64,000 nt of DNA from the NCBI RefSeq assembly GCF_004764705.1, contig NZ_SHLX01000001.1:372001-436000 (forward strand), given 5' to 3'. Under the pieces are notes generated by a model. The model was not told the DNA's origin. It was given only the letters and a program-made list of their open reading frames with translations, and did no database searches. Position numbers and translations under genes: made by a program. This DNA is from Paenibacillus cymbidii (GTDB lineage Bacteria > Bacillota > Bacilli > Paenibacillales > NBRC-103111). Numbering within the stretch: the first letter of the stretch is position 1; every line of letters begins with the position of its first letter. This document shows positions 57,549-64,000 of the stretch, one piece after another.

Positions 57549-57986
57549 GTGGGAGAGAGCGGCACGGTCCACGAGATGCTGACCATGATGGCGAACAACG
57601 GCTGGCGCATTACCGACCAGCGCAAGACATTGGCCCATATTTTCGCCAGTCATGACGGTTATTTGTCCCCCAAGGACGTCTATGACCAGATGTGCGTCCA
57701 CTATCCGGGCGTCAGCTTCGATACCGTTTATCGCAATTTGCGCATGCTGAGCGAAATGGGCATTTTGGAGCAGTTTTATTTTATGGAGGGCGGGCTGAAA
57801 TTTAAAGCGAACTGTCTGTCGCACCACCATCACCATCTGATCTGCATCCAGTGCGAAAAAACGCTTACGTTCGAATATTGCCCGATGGATAAGCTGAGCG
57901 AATTGCCGGGCGACTATAAAATCGTCAACCATCGCTTCGAAATTTACGGTATTTGCGGGAGCTGCCAGGCCGGAGCGACAACGTAA
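57549..57986 (+). CDS. zur: Fur-family zinc uptake regulator (Zur-like)
   Basis: A 145-residue metalloregulator. GTG 57549 (or TTG 57546) is set by AAAGGAAG. The winged helix (residues 5-85) contains ITDQRKTLAHIFASHDGYLS and GVSFDTVYRNLRMLSEMGIL. The dimerisation domain has LSHHHHHLICIQC and CPMDK, and the structural zinc site is CIQC with CGSC. The HHHHH run, CPMDKL and RFEIYGICGSC track Bacillus Zur closely, so zinc rather than iron sensing is likely. It is divergent from the tRNA-Val promoter. Confidence 0.85.
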   Translation: MGESGTVHEMLTMMANNGWRITDQRKTLAHIFASHDGYLSPKDVYDQMCVHYPGVSFDTVYRNLRMLSEMGILEQFYFMEGGLKFKANCLSHHHHHLICIQCEKTLTFEYCPMDKLSELPGDYKIVNHRFEIYGICGSCQAGATT

Positions 57987-58016
57987 CAACAATCCGAAAA
58001 AAGTTGAAAAAAGGGA

Positions 58017-58046
58017 TTGCAAATCCGGCTATAGCGGTGGTATAAT
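58017..58046 (+). promoter_or_regulatory. tRNA-Thr promoter
   Basis: TTGCAA (58017-58022), 18 bases and TATAAT (58041-58046) lie 51 bases ahead of the tRNA. Confidence 0.7.
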
Positions 58047-58097
58047 CGTTTTTGTCGCCGCTGAATGAGCGGTCTGACAGACAACAATCGATACTAT

Positions 58098-58173
58098 GCC
58101 GCCGTAGCTCAACAGGTAGAGCAGCTGAATCGTAATCAGCAGGTTGGGGGTTCAAGTCCTCTCGTCGGCACCA
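58098..58173 (+). tRNA. tRNA-Thr (CGT)
   Basis: A 76-base cloverleaf with CCA encoded. The anticodon loop ATCGTAA gives CGT. The acceptor GCCGCCG against CGTCGGC leaves one C-U mismatch at pair 5-68. The D and T arms match Bacillus tRNA-Thr. Confidence 0.92.
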
Positions 58174-58213
58174 TTTCATCATCCATTCCCCGACAACGTC
58201 GGGTCATAAAGGA

Positions 58214-58237
58214 AAGCTCCCGCCAGGGAGCTTTTTT
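58214..58237 (+). terminator. tRNA-Thr terminator
   Basis: AAGCTCCC and GGGAGCTT flank a GCCA loop and run into T6. Confidence 0.88.
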
Positions 58238-58330
58238 GTATATCAGACTTCCATGCCGCTTCGCTGCAACCAAACGCTATAGGAAGTATCGCTTCACACT
58301 GCGTCCACGGCATCATGCCGGTCCGGGTAA

Positions 58331-58530
58331 CGGAAATAGCCCATGAAAAATGGCTTATTTGCCCGATTTGGCCCGCCTCGTCGGAAATAGCCAGTGAAAA
58401 CATGGCTTATATGCTTCGACAGAGCCCGAATTTGGCTTTTTAGCTGAAATAGCCAGTGATTTCACTGGCTATTTCAGTGCTGCTGCCCGTTTAAGACGAA
58501 ATAGGCAATAAAGCATGGCCTATTCTGTAA
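58331..58530. repeat. Four short palindromic repeats, GAAATAGCC family
   Basis: Degenerate copies of GAAATAGCC-x-x-TGAAA...TGGCTTAT begin near 58,332, 58,383, 58,446 and 58,499. Each can fold on itself; the third is a 15-bp perfect hairpin, CTGAAATAGCCAGTG with CACTGGCTATTTCAG (58444-58477). Spacing is about 50-63 bases. They do not code for protein. Confidence 0.7.
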
Positions 58531-58665
58531 AGCTGCTTGATCGAAGCGGCACAAAAAGCAATTTGGTTAGTTGGCAGAGGAGAGAATGCCGCTCTTCGTG
58601 CAACGTGTCTGCTTGGCGATGGTGCAAACAGGGGCGAGGGGCGGTGTCGGTTTAGCTGCCATGCG
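58531..58665. other. Spacer without a gene
   Basis: Nothing recognisable lies between the palindromic repeats and the end of the small minus-strand gene; the gap from the tRNA-Thr terminator is about 430 bases in all. Confidence 0.4.
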
Positions 58666-58860
58666 TTATGGCTTGTTCGGCACGTCTTTCCAATTGGCGA
58701 CGTACAGTCCCGCCGCGGCCAACACGCCGAATGCATTGTCTTCTTCGTCAGCCAGCTGGTTGGCCGGATCGTTGACGATGCCGGCCGCCTCGCCTTCCGT
58801 CAAATGCTTCTCGTTGCCGGTATATTTGGGCTCCAGCGCTTCGATTTCTTCGCGATCCAT
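58666..58860 (-). CDS. Small protein, 64 residues, function unknown
   Basis: ATG at 58860 follows a perfect AAGGAGGTG. The product starts MDREEIEALEPKYTGNEKHL and is acidic and hydrophilic, with a final AFGVLAAAGLYVANWKDVP. No family is recognised. Its ribosome binding site lies wholly inside the 3' arm of the terminator of the chemoreceptor gene, so translation may be controlled by that hairpin. Confidence 0.6.
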   Translation of the reverse strand: MDREEIEALEPKYTGNEKHLTEGEAAGIVNDPANQLADEEDNAFGVLAAAGLYVANWKDVPNKP

Positions 58861-58861
58861 G

Positions 58862-58904
58862 AAAAAGCACCTCCTTGGCGGGTAATATGCCCGTCGGAGG
58901 TGCT
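58862..58904 (-). terminator. Terminator hairpin containing the next gene's RBS
   Basis: On the minus strand AGCACCTCC pairs with GGAGGTGCT, followed by TTTTTC and then ATG. The hairpin follows the chemoreceptor-like gene by about 50 bases. Its 3' arm is a complete Shine-Dalgarno, so folding both ends transcription and hides the start of the 64-residue gene. Confidence 0.75.
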
Positions 58905-58955
58905 CATTATCCGCTCCTCGCATCCATTCAAACGGAAGCGCAGCCTGCCCATCGC

Positions 58956-60434
58956 TCAAGACTCGGTCGTCATTTGTTTCAGTTTGAGCACAAGCGCGTC
59001 CAGTTCTTCAAAGCCTTGTTCGATGTGTTTGATTTTGCTGTCCTGCGTTTCCAGACTGGCGGCGACTTCCTGCACCGAAGCCATATTCTGCTCCGTGATG
59101 CCGGCGATGGTGAGCATCTCATCGGAGATGGTTCCATAAGCGGTACGCAGGCCCGAGGATGAGCCGGCCATCAGCCGGGATTGCCGGTCGACCGCATCGG
59201 CGTTGCCGGCCATCTCCGCGATCATCGCATCCAGCCGGATGGCGGCTTGGCGGCTCTTTTCGATCGCATCCCGGCCCAGTTCGATCTGGCCGCCCATTTC
59301 CGCTGTTTTCGACTGGATGGATTCCAGCATCGTCGTAATGTGCACGGCCGCTTCGCCGGAATGCTCCGCCAGCTTGCGCACTTCGCCGGAGACGACAGCG
59401 AAGCCGCGGCCGTGTTCGCCGGCGCGCGCAGCTTCGATCGCCGCATTCAGCGCGAGCAGGTTCGTTTGGTTGGCGATATCGCCAATGGTCGACACCATGT
59501 CGCCGATACGCTGGTTGCTCGCATTCAGTTCTTCCATCAAGGCAACTGTCGATTGCACGATCGTATGTACGTTCTCCATGCCGCCCCCGAGCAGCAACGC
59601 TTGCTCACGAGCCGTATGGGTCAGCTCGGCTGTCCGCGAAGACAACCCTTGCATGAGTGCAGCACCTTCGGCAACGGAGGCGACCGATTCGTCAACCGTA
59701 CGCGTCGATTCGCTAATATCGCCCACGCTGCGCGTCTGGGTTTCGATGCTGGATGAAATGTCCTGGAAGGCATACGTCACTTCGCGCGAAATGCTGCCGG
59801 TATCGGTGACGTTCACTTTCATTTGTTCGCTGAACCGGGTAAGCACCTGAACCGTGGAGGAAATGTGCTCCAACAGCGATTCCGCCCGCTGCCGCGCTTG
59901 TTCGGCTGCTTTCTGCTTCTCGAAGACGTCGCGCTGCAAACGTTCGCCGAAACGCATGGAAGCGATCAAGGCGCCAGTCACCAGCACGATGAACAAATAA
60001 AGCGTCATCGGGTCGTTCTTGCCAAACATCGGCTCGCGGTAGTACGGATCGGAAACGAGATAGACGGTAAGTCCGATCGAAAGCAAGCCCGAGAACAGAA
60101 TCGGGCGGTAGTTGTTGTACAGCGTCATGACGGCAAGATTGACATACACGAGCAAATACGTCGTTATTACCGGTTCGGTGCCTGTCGTGACGAGCAAATA
60201 GGTCAGCACCGTTATGGAAGCGCTGATGACATACATGGTGTATTGTTCGAGAAAATGGGCGTATGTCATCGCAGCGGCAATACCGCAGGTAATCGCGCCG
60301 ACGATGATGAGCATCACGATGGAATCCATCGCGGCCGCGGTCAAAAATTGGACGGCGATGCCAAGAATCAGCATGCCAATGATGACATTGACCATCAATT
60401 TATTGCGTTGATACAATACATTATTGTCTTTCAA
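58956..60434 (-). CDS. Methyl-accepting chemotaxis-type membrane protein
   Basis: A 492-residue protein; TTG 60434 has GAGGTGA upstream. Six hydrophobic segments fill residues 15-165, with no large outside sensor loop and no HAMP motif. A coiled-coil signalling domain covers 190-490. The hairpin tip is typical of chemoreceptors: [36 protein letters not shown], with [16 protein letters not shown] next. It likely senses a membrane or intracellular state. It is not part of a visible che operon. Confidence 0.88.
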   Translation of the reverse strand: MKDNNVLYQRNKLMVNVIIGMLILGIAVQFLTAAAMDSIVMLIIVGAITCGIAAAMTYAHFLEQYTMYVISASITVLTYLLVTTGTEPVITTYLLVYVNLAVMTLYNNYRPILFSGLLSIGLTVYLVSDPYYREPMFGKNDPMTLYLFIVLVTGALIASMRFGERLQRDVFEKQKAAEQARQRAESLLEHISSTVQVLTRFSEQMKVNVTDTGSISREVTYAFQDISSSIETQTRSVGDISESTRTVDESVASVAEGAALMQGLSSRTAELTHTAREQALLLGGGMENVHTIVQSTVALMEELNASNQRIGDMVSTIGDIANQTNLLALNAAIEAARAGEHGRGFAVVSGEVRKLAEHSGEAAVHITTMLESIQSKTAEMGGQIELGRDAIEKSRQAAIRLDAMIAEMAGNADAVDRQSRLMAGSSSGLRTAYGTISDEMLTIAGITEQNMASVQEVAASLETQDSKIKHIEQGFEELDALVLKLKQMTTES

Positions 60435-60484
60435 GTGCTCACCTCACTGTCAAAGTTGCCGGCCGCAGCCGGGAAGCGGAACCC

Positions 60485-60901
60485 TTATTTGGCTTCCGCG
60501 CGAAACAATTGCCGGGTGCAATATTCGATGATGTCGCTTCTGCGTACGATGCCGATGAATTTTTCCGTGTCGTCCACGACCGGTACAAAGTTTTGCGCTT
60601 TCGCCAAGCTGATTAAATCGTTCATGTCGGCATCGATGCGCACCGGCTTGATTTGCAGGCGCAGCGGGATTTCCGCCAGCAGCCGCCGATGGGCGTTATC
60701 GAAGCTGAGTTCTTCGTTGTTCTTGAAAAACCAGAGCAAATCTCCTTCCGTAACGGTGCCGGCGTAAGTGCCGTCTTCTTTGACGATAGGTATGGAGGTA
60801 TACCGGTGAAACTCCATTTTTTCGAGTGTTTGCCTGAGGGTGGAATGCAAGGTGACGCTGGCAACCTCGTGCTTGGGCAGCAGGAAAAAAGCGATATTCA
60901 T
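60485..60901 (-). CDS. CBS-pair domain protein
   Basis: A 138-residue protein made almost only of two CBS motifs: residues 12-70 (LRQTLEKMEFHRYTSIPIVKEDGTYAGTVTEGDLL) and 85-135 (MNDLISLAKAQNFVPVVDD...FIGIVRRSDIIEY). CBS pairs bind adenosine nucleotides and act as sensors. AAAGGAGC precedes the ATG. It lies 50 bases upstream of the chemoreceptor-like gene on the same strand, so the two could be one operon. Confidence 0.9.
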   Translation of the reverse strand: MNIAFFLLPKHEVASVTLHSTLRQTLEKMEFHRYTSIPIVKEDGTYAGTVTEGDLLWFFKNNEELSFDNAHRRLLAEIPLRLQIKPVRIDADMNDLISLAKAQNFVPVVDDTEKFIGIVRRSDIIEYCTRQLFRAEAK

Positions 60902-61070
60902 GTCGAAAGCTCCTTTGTTGGTGGTCCTTTCCCAGATTCATTTTACCACAATAGAATTTAAAAGTTTCCGGTTGCAACGGGAAAGGTAAATTCTATTTGG
61001 CGATACTTCCGATGCCTCTGCGGCGATGAGAAGAAAAGCGCCGAAACCCGAACGGGGCTTCGGCGCCAGG

Positions 61071-61814
61071 CTATGGTCGGAATTGGTAGGAATGGTGTTG
61101 CTGCAAAAACTCCATGTGGCCCGACTTGCCGATATAATCTTCCATGGCGTCCCCGTAATGCATCAGCCGAATGTTCCGTTGTATATCGTCCGGCAGCGTG
61201 AGCAATTCGCTGAGCGTCGCGTGAATGATGCCGGGTCCGTTTAGCTGGCAATCGTGCAGGATGACGGTGCAGCCGCGGTCCAGCACGGCTTCGATCCGTT
61301 TGCGGTCGAACACGGAATCGGCGCTGAAATAAAGGAAATCATTGATGATCGCGCCGTAGCTCGGTTTGCCCTTGACGTGGATCGTATGCAGCGTTTCGAT
61401 CGTCAGGCCGGGGATAATTGGCGTGCGCATCCCATCTTGCAGGACCACAACATCGAAATAATCGTCCAGCGAATGAATGCCATCCGCCGTATTCTCCAAA
61501 TTGCCGCGCAAGCTGTTCTCCCACAATATCGGCATGAGCGCCTCCGGAACAAACAGCGGCATTTTGCGGCGGAACTCGTACATCATGCGGAAGGCGACTT
61601 CTTCCAGGCCGCCGATATGATCCTCATGCAAATGCGAAATAAAAATGCCGTTAATCGCGCCAAGCGAAATGTTCATGTCGTACAGCGACCGCGGCACCGT
61701 ATGGCCGCAATCGAGCATCAGGTTGTAATCGCCGCACGCAATCAGGGCGCTCGTATTGTAGTACTTTTTGGCAAAGGCGCTGCCCGTGCCCAACATCATC
61801 AACGATAGCTCCAT
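61071..61814 (-). CDS. Metallo-beta-lactamase-fold hydrolase
   Basis: A 247-residue protein; GGGGGAAAG precedes the ATG. The metal motif HLHEDH is at about residue 60-65 (FISHLHEDHIGGLEEV), with LMLDCGHT upstream, ILHDCQ and LMHYGDAMEDY downstream. The RNase Z-like start (MMLGTGSAFAKKYYNTSALI) groups it with small cytosolic phosphodiesterase-like hydrolases. The substrate is unknown. The gap to the CBS gene, 60,902-61,070, holds no other gene. Confidence 0.88.
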   Translation of the reverse strand: MELSLMMLGTGSAFAKKYYNTSALIACGDYNLMLDCGHTVPRSLYDMNISLGAINGIFISHLHEDHIGGLEEVAFRMMYEFRRKMPLFVPEALMPILWENSLRGNLENTADGIHSLDDYFDVVVLQDGMRTPIIPGLTIETLHTIHVKGKPSYGAIINDFLYFSADSVFDRKRIEAVLDRGCTVILHDCQLNGPGIIHATLSELLTLPDDIQRNIRLMHYGDAMEDYIGKSGHMEFLQQHHSYQFRP

Positions 61815-62026
61815 GCTTTCCCCCTATAATAACGAAGACGATAATAGCCATAGAAAGACGAACCTTCTATTAATCTATCATCCTGATGACAAATTGAAAA
61901 GAATATTGTCAAAAATTGCGATCAAAATTTCATCAAATCAAAATAAATTTCTTTTTCCGGTAGCCGCAACCGTTCGAACGACATAAGGTATCGTATCTCG
62001 GAATCGGCGGAAGCGGGGAAACTACA
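61815..62026. other. AT-rich intergenic stretch
   Basis: A/T-rich spacer between divergent genes, likely holding promoters; no single promoter is clear. Confidence 0.4.
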
Positions 62027-62239
62027 GTGGCGGGAAAAGGGAAAGCGAACGCGAAAAAAAATCATTTGTCGCAGCTCGACCGCAATCAATTCAATATGAA
62101 AATCGTTACGTCGGACGTTTGCGAAGTGTGCAAACAACAGTGCAAACGCGGTATCGCCTACATGGACAAGATGAGCGGGCAAGGCGCAATCGGGTTTGGC
62201 GTGCCCTGTGTGCTAACGCGCGGCAAAGCCTATAAATAA
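62027..62239 (+). CDS. Small basic Cys-containing protein
   Basis: A 70-residue protein from GTG 62027 (MAGKGKANAKKNHLSQLDR). The middle has SDVCEVCKQQCKRG, a CxxC plus a further Cys, suggesting a metal site, and GQGAIGFGVPCVLTRGK at the end. It resembles small conserved proteins of Paenibacillaceae with no known role. GCGGGGAAAC is a weak ribosome binding site. Confidence 0.65.
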   Translation: MAGKGKANAKKNHLSQLDRNQFNMKIVTSDVCEVCKQQCKRGIAYMDKMSGQGAIGFGVPCVLTRGKAYK

Positions 62240-62323
62240 TGCAAACGGCTGTCGCAACTCTTGAAACGGTTTCGAGTATAAAGAGACATAAACATTCGAA
62301 ACCTTACTGGAGGTCAGTTGACG

Positions 62324-62938
62324 ATGAAAGCCAAACGATTGCTGCTGCTCATAACGATTTTCTCCACGGTGTTTGCCGCGTCTGTATACGCGGATTCGCT
62401 CTGGGGGTCATATGAGGGGTATCCCATCGTCAAAGTAAAAGCGAACGACAGCGATGTTACTATAGAAGGCAGTTCCGCCCCGGCATTCGTCATCAACGGC
62501 AGCACGGTGCTGCCGATTCGTCCGATTGCCGATGCCATGGGCGCCGCGATCAAGTGGGACAGTGCCACCAAGACCGCGAGCTTGTACAAGCCCAACGTAC
62601 ATATCATTACGGCAACGAAAGTAAGCAAAGACGGCAAGTCGATCGACGGCACCTTCAGCAAGGTGACGAAAGGAGATACGATTTCGTTCGCCGCCAACGT
62701 GCAGGTCGACAATTTCAAAGGCGGCTTCACGAATTTCCGCATTTCGGTCAACGATCCGTTCGGCGAGCCGGTCGATTCGATCGACGTGCCGATGGGCGAC
62801 GCGGCGGACAACTTCTGGTTCACCGCATCGTTTAAAGTAAAGTTTGCCTATGCGGGCAATTACGTAGTAAAATTTTGTTTGCCCGGCGATGACGGCAATT
62901 ACACGCCGATCGCGACAAAAACAATCATTTCGGAATAA
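62324..62938 (+). CDS. Secreted copper amine oxidase N-terminal domain protein
   Basis: A 204-residue protein; ATG 62324 follows GGAGGT by nine bases. A signal peptide (MKAKRLLLLITIFSTVFAAS) is followed by a stalk domain (FVINGSTVLPIRPIADAMGA, then IKWDSATKTASLY). The rest (about 85-204) is an immunoglobulin-like region with KGDTISFAANVQVDNFKGG. It is likely an outside binding protein. A near palindrome, CTTGAAACGGTTTCGAG (62260-62276), lies ahead and may be an operator. Confidence 0.8.
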   Translation: MKAKRLLLLITIFSTVFAASVYADSLWGSYEGYPIVKVKANDSDVTIEGSSAPAFVINGSTVLPIRPIADAMGAAIKWDSATKTASLYKPNVHIITATKVSKDGKSIDGTFSKVTKGDTISFAANVQVDNFKGGFTNFRISVNDPFGEPVDSIDVPMGDAADNFWFTASFKVKFAYAGNYVVKFCLPGDDGNYTPIATKTIISE

Positions 62939-62957
62939 GACGAATAGGTGGAGTGGC

Positions 62958-63449
62958 ATGAAGTTGCAGCAACGCACCATCGAGTTGCTCACGGCGGAGC
63001 AAACGCCGGACGAAAGACAGGAATTGGCATCCCGGTTGTTGAACGGCGGTTATTCCCAGTTCAGCTCGCTGCTGACGGATTTGAAGCAGGAAATCATGAG
63101 TTGCGAAGAGAATCGGTTGGAATACGTACGGATCTTGCTGCGCCAAGCTCGCGAACTTGTACCCGAACCCGTGCTCATCAGTCCGTCGTGGGAGCGGATT
63201 TGGGACGAATACGATGCGGTATTGCGAGTGAAAGAAGAAGTGCTGCGGGAAATTGCGCCGGAGCGCAGAGACGGGGAATGGCAGATTATTATGGACAACC
63301 CGTTTACGAACGAAGGCATTTCCTGTTATCCGTCGCTGTCGTTCATCGAAGCAGCTTATTTATACGCCTACTTCCGCAAAGACCTGAAGAAAACGGAATA
63401 CATCCGGCTGCAGAAGATTGACACGCTTATCATGACGCAAGGCTCCTGA
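62958..63449 (+). CDS. Hypothetical cytosolic protein
   Basis: A 163-residue protein from ATG 62958, with AGGTGGAG upstream. It is helical and acidic (QTPDERQELASRLLNGGYSQ; ENRLEYVRILLRQARELVPE; FIEAAYLYAYFRKDLKKTEY) and shows no signal peptide or known motif. It follows the secreted protein gene by 19 bases and is probably cotranscribed. A terminator follows. Confidence 0.65.
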   Translation: MKLQQRTIELLTAEQTPDERQELASRLLNGGYSQFSSLLTDLKQEIMSCEENRLEYVRILLRQARELVPEPVLISPSWERIWDEYDAVLRVKEEVLREIAPERRDGEWQIIMDNPFTNEGISCYPSLSFIEAAYLYAYFRKDLKKTEYIRLQKIDTLIMTQGS

Positions 63450-63460
63450 CTTCGATGCAG

Positions 63461-63486
63461 AAACCCCACTTTGTGGGGTTGTTTTG
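63461..63486 (+). terminator. Terminator
   Basis: AAACCCCAC pairs with GTGGGGTT and is followed by GTTTTG. Confidence 0.75.
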
Positions 63487-63578
63487 TGATTCGCTTCGGC
63501 TGATTGACCTCCCACGCGCGGCATGATACCATACGAGGGAACGGCACTACTATGAAGCGAAAGAAAAGAGGGGTAAAC

Positions 63579-63902
63579 GTGCATAATCACGACGACGGCT
63601 GCGGCTGCGGACATGACCACGATCACGATCATGAGCACGAAGACGACGTATTTCTGGTGACGGATGCGGACGGCATCGAACGCGAGATGGTGATGGTATA
63701 TACGTTTGAGTCGAAGGAACAAGGATATGCGGTGCTGATCGACCGCAACGATCCGGAGGCGGACGGCGTTATTTTCCGCATCGAGGAAGAGAACGACGAA
63801 GCGTATCTGGTGACGATCGAAGACGATGAAGAGTGGGACCGCGTCGTAGCGATTTACAACGAAATTGCGGCATCGGAAACGGATTCGGAAGCAAAAGCAT
63901 AA
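63579..63902 (+). CDS. yrzB: DUF1292 protein, YrzB-like with His-rich start
   Basis: A 107-residue acidic protein. GTG 63579 is set by AAAGAGGGG; ATG 63552 is an alternative. The first 20 residues are His/Asp/Cys-rich (HNHDDGCGCGHDHDHDHEH), a likely metal-binding extension. The DUF1292 core follows (VYTFESKEQGYAVLIDR; EENDEAYLVTIEDDEEWDRV). In Firmicutes the gene is usually next to yrrK and mltG. Function unknown. Confidence 0.82.
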   Translation: MHNHDDGCGCGHDHDHDHEHEDDVFLVTDADGIEREMVMVYTFESKEQGYAVLIDRNDPEADGVIFRIEEENDEAYLVTIEDDEEWDRVVAIYNEIAASETDSEAKA

Positions 63903-63924
63903 TTCCCGGTTTATTGCAAGCGAT

Positions 63925-63965
63925 AACCGAGAGCGTTCCCGCCAAGGAATGCGCTCGGTTTTTTT
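63925..63965 (+). terminator. Terminator after the DUF1292 gene
   Basis: AACCGAGAGCGTTCC pairs with GGAATGCGCTCGGTT (one mismatch) and is followed by a T-run. Confidence 0.88.
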
Positions 63966-63990
63966 GCGCGAAAAAAAAAGGTTGACGGAG

Positions 63991-64000
63991 ATGGAAAACG
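63991..64000 (+). CDS. Possible start of the next gene (cut by window end)
   Basis: ATG 63991 follows CGGAG closely. Only three codons are visible. The mltG (YceG-like) gene is the usual neighbour in Bacillales. Confidence 0.25.

Noticed and set aside
62260..62276. A CcpA cre site ahead of the stalk-domain gene
   Set aside because: The palindrome CTTGAAACGGTTTCGAG lacks the central CG at the right place and the conserved end bases of cre.

Overview
The window is a piece of a Gram-positive chromosome, most likely from a moderately GC-rich member of the Paenibacillaceae (Paenibacillus/Cohnella type). The reasons are strong purine-rich ribosome binding sites, a PyrR-attenuated pyrimidine operon, a divIVA-DUF5665-DksA-lspA-rluD neighbourhood, Bacillus-type LexA boxes (GAAC-N4-GTTC), copper-amine-oxidase-N and SLH-domain proteins, and CCA-encoded tRNAs. 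The taxon is inferred, not proven.

Region 1 (1-20.8 kb) is ordinary chromosome. It holds the end of divIVA, DUF5665, a TraR/DksA-like protein, lspA and an RluD-family synthase. Three genes of the acetylated diaminopimelate/lysine route follow: patA, then dapH-dapL on the other strand. The pyrimidine operon pyrR-pyrB-pyrC-carA-carB-pyrF-pyrE comes next, with a clear promoter, PyrR site and attenuator; pyrP, pyrK and pyrD are absent and a MITE-like inverted repeat sits between pyrC and carA. A large secreted repeat protein, a TPR protein, a YutG-type phosphatidylglycerophosphatase and a small ORF lead to two CAT-anticodon tRNAs.

Region 2 (21.4-47.3 kb) is a prophage-derived island. Its left end is an ImmA/IrrE protease, an XRE repressor, an operator cluster between divergent promoters, and an MrpR-like recombinase-fold repressor. 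The middle is a tail-tip module: tube-like protein, Dit, Tal, an FN3 protein and two giant fibre proteins. The right end is a lysis module (holin, DUF1906 endolysin) with two LexA-boxed promoters. No terminase, portal, capsid, tape measure, replication or integrase gene is visible. The fibres carry five clusters of exactly seven copies of a ~40-residue repeat, read here as five seven-bladed beta-propellers, plus a YadA-like beta-roll. The island is a candidate headless, SOS-linked tail-fibre/lysis system, or a decayed prophage; an internally deleted transposase and a broken virion gene show decay between the fibre and lysis parts.

Region 3 (47.3-64 kb) is chromosome again: an ECF sigma/anti-sigma pair, a secreted protein of unknown role, an SLH/PrcB-like protein, an AraC regulator divergent from an oxidoreductase pair (Gfo/Idh/MocA and aldo/keto reductase), then an SOS-controlled UvrX-type Y-family polymerase operon with two LexA boxes. 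tRNA-Val and tRNA-Thr flank zur. After a cluster of short palindromic repeats come a chemoreceptor-like protein, a CBS-pair protein, a metallo-beta-lactamase-fold hydrolase, several small or secreted proteins, and a DUF1292 protein.
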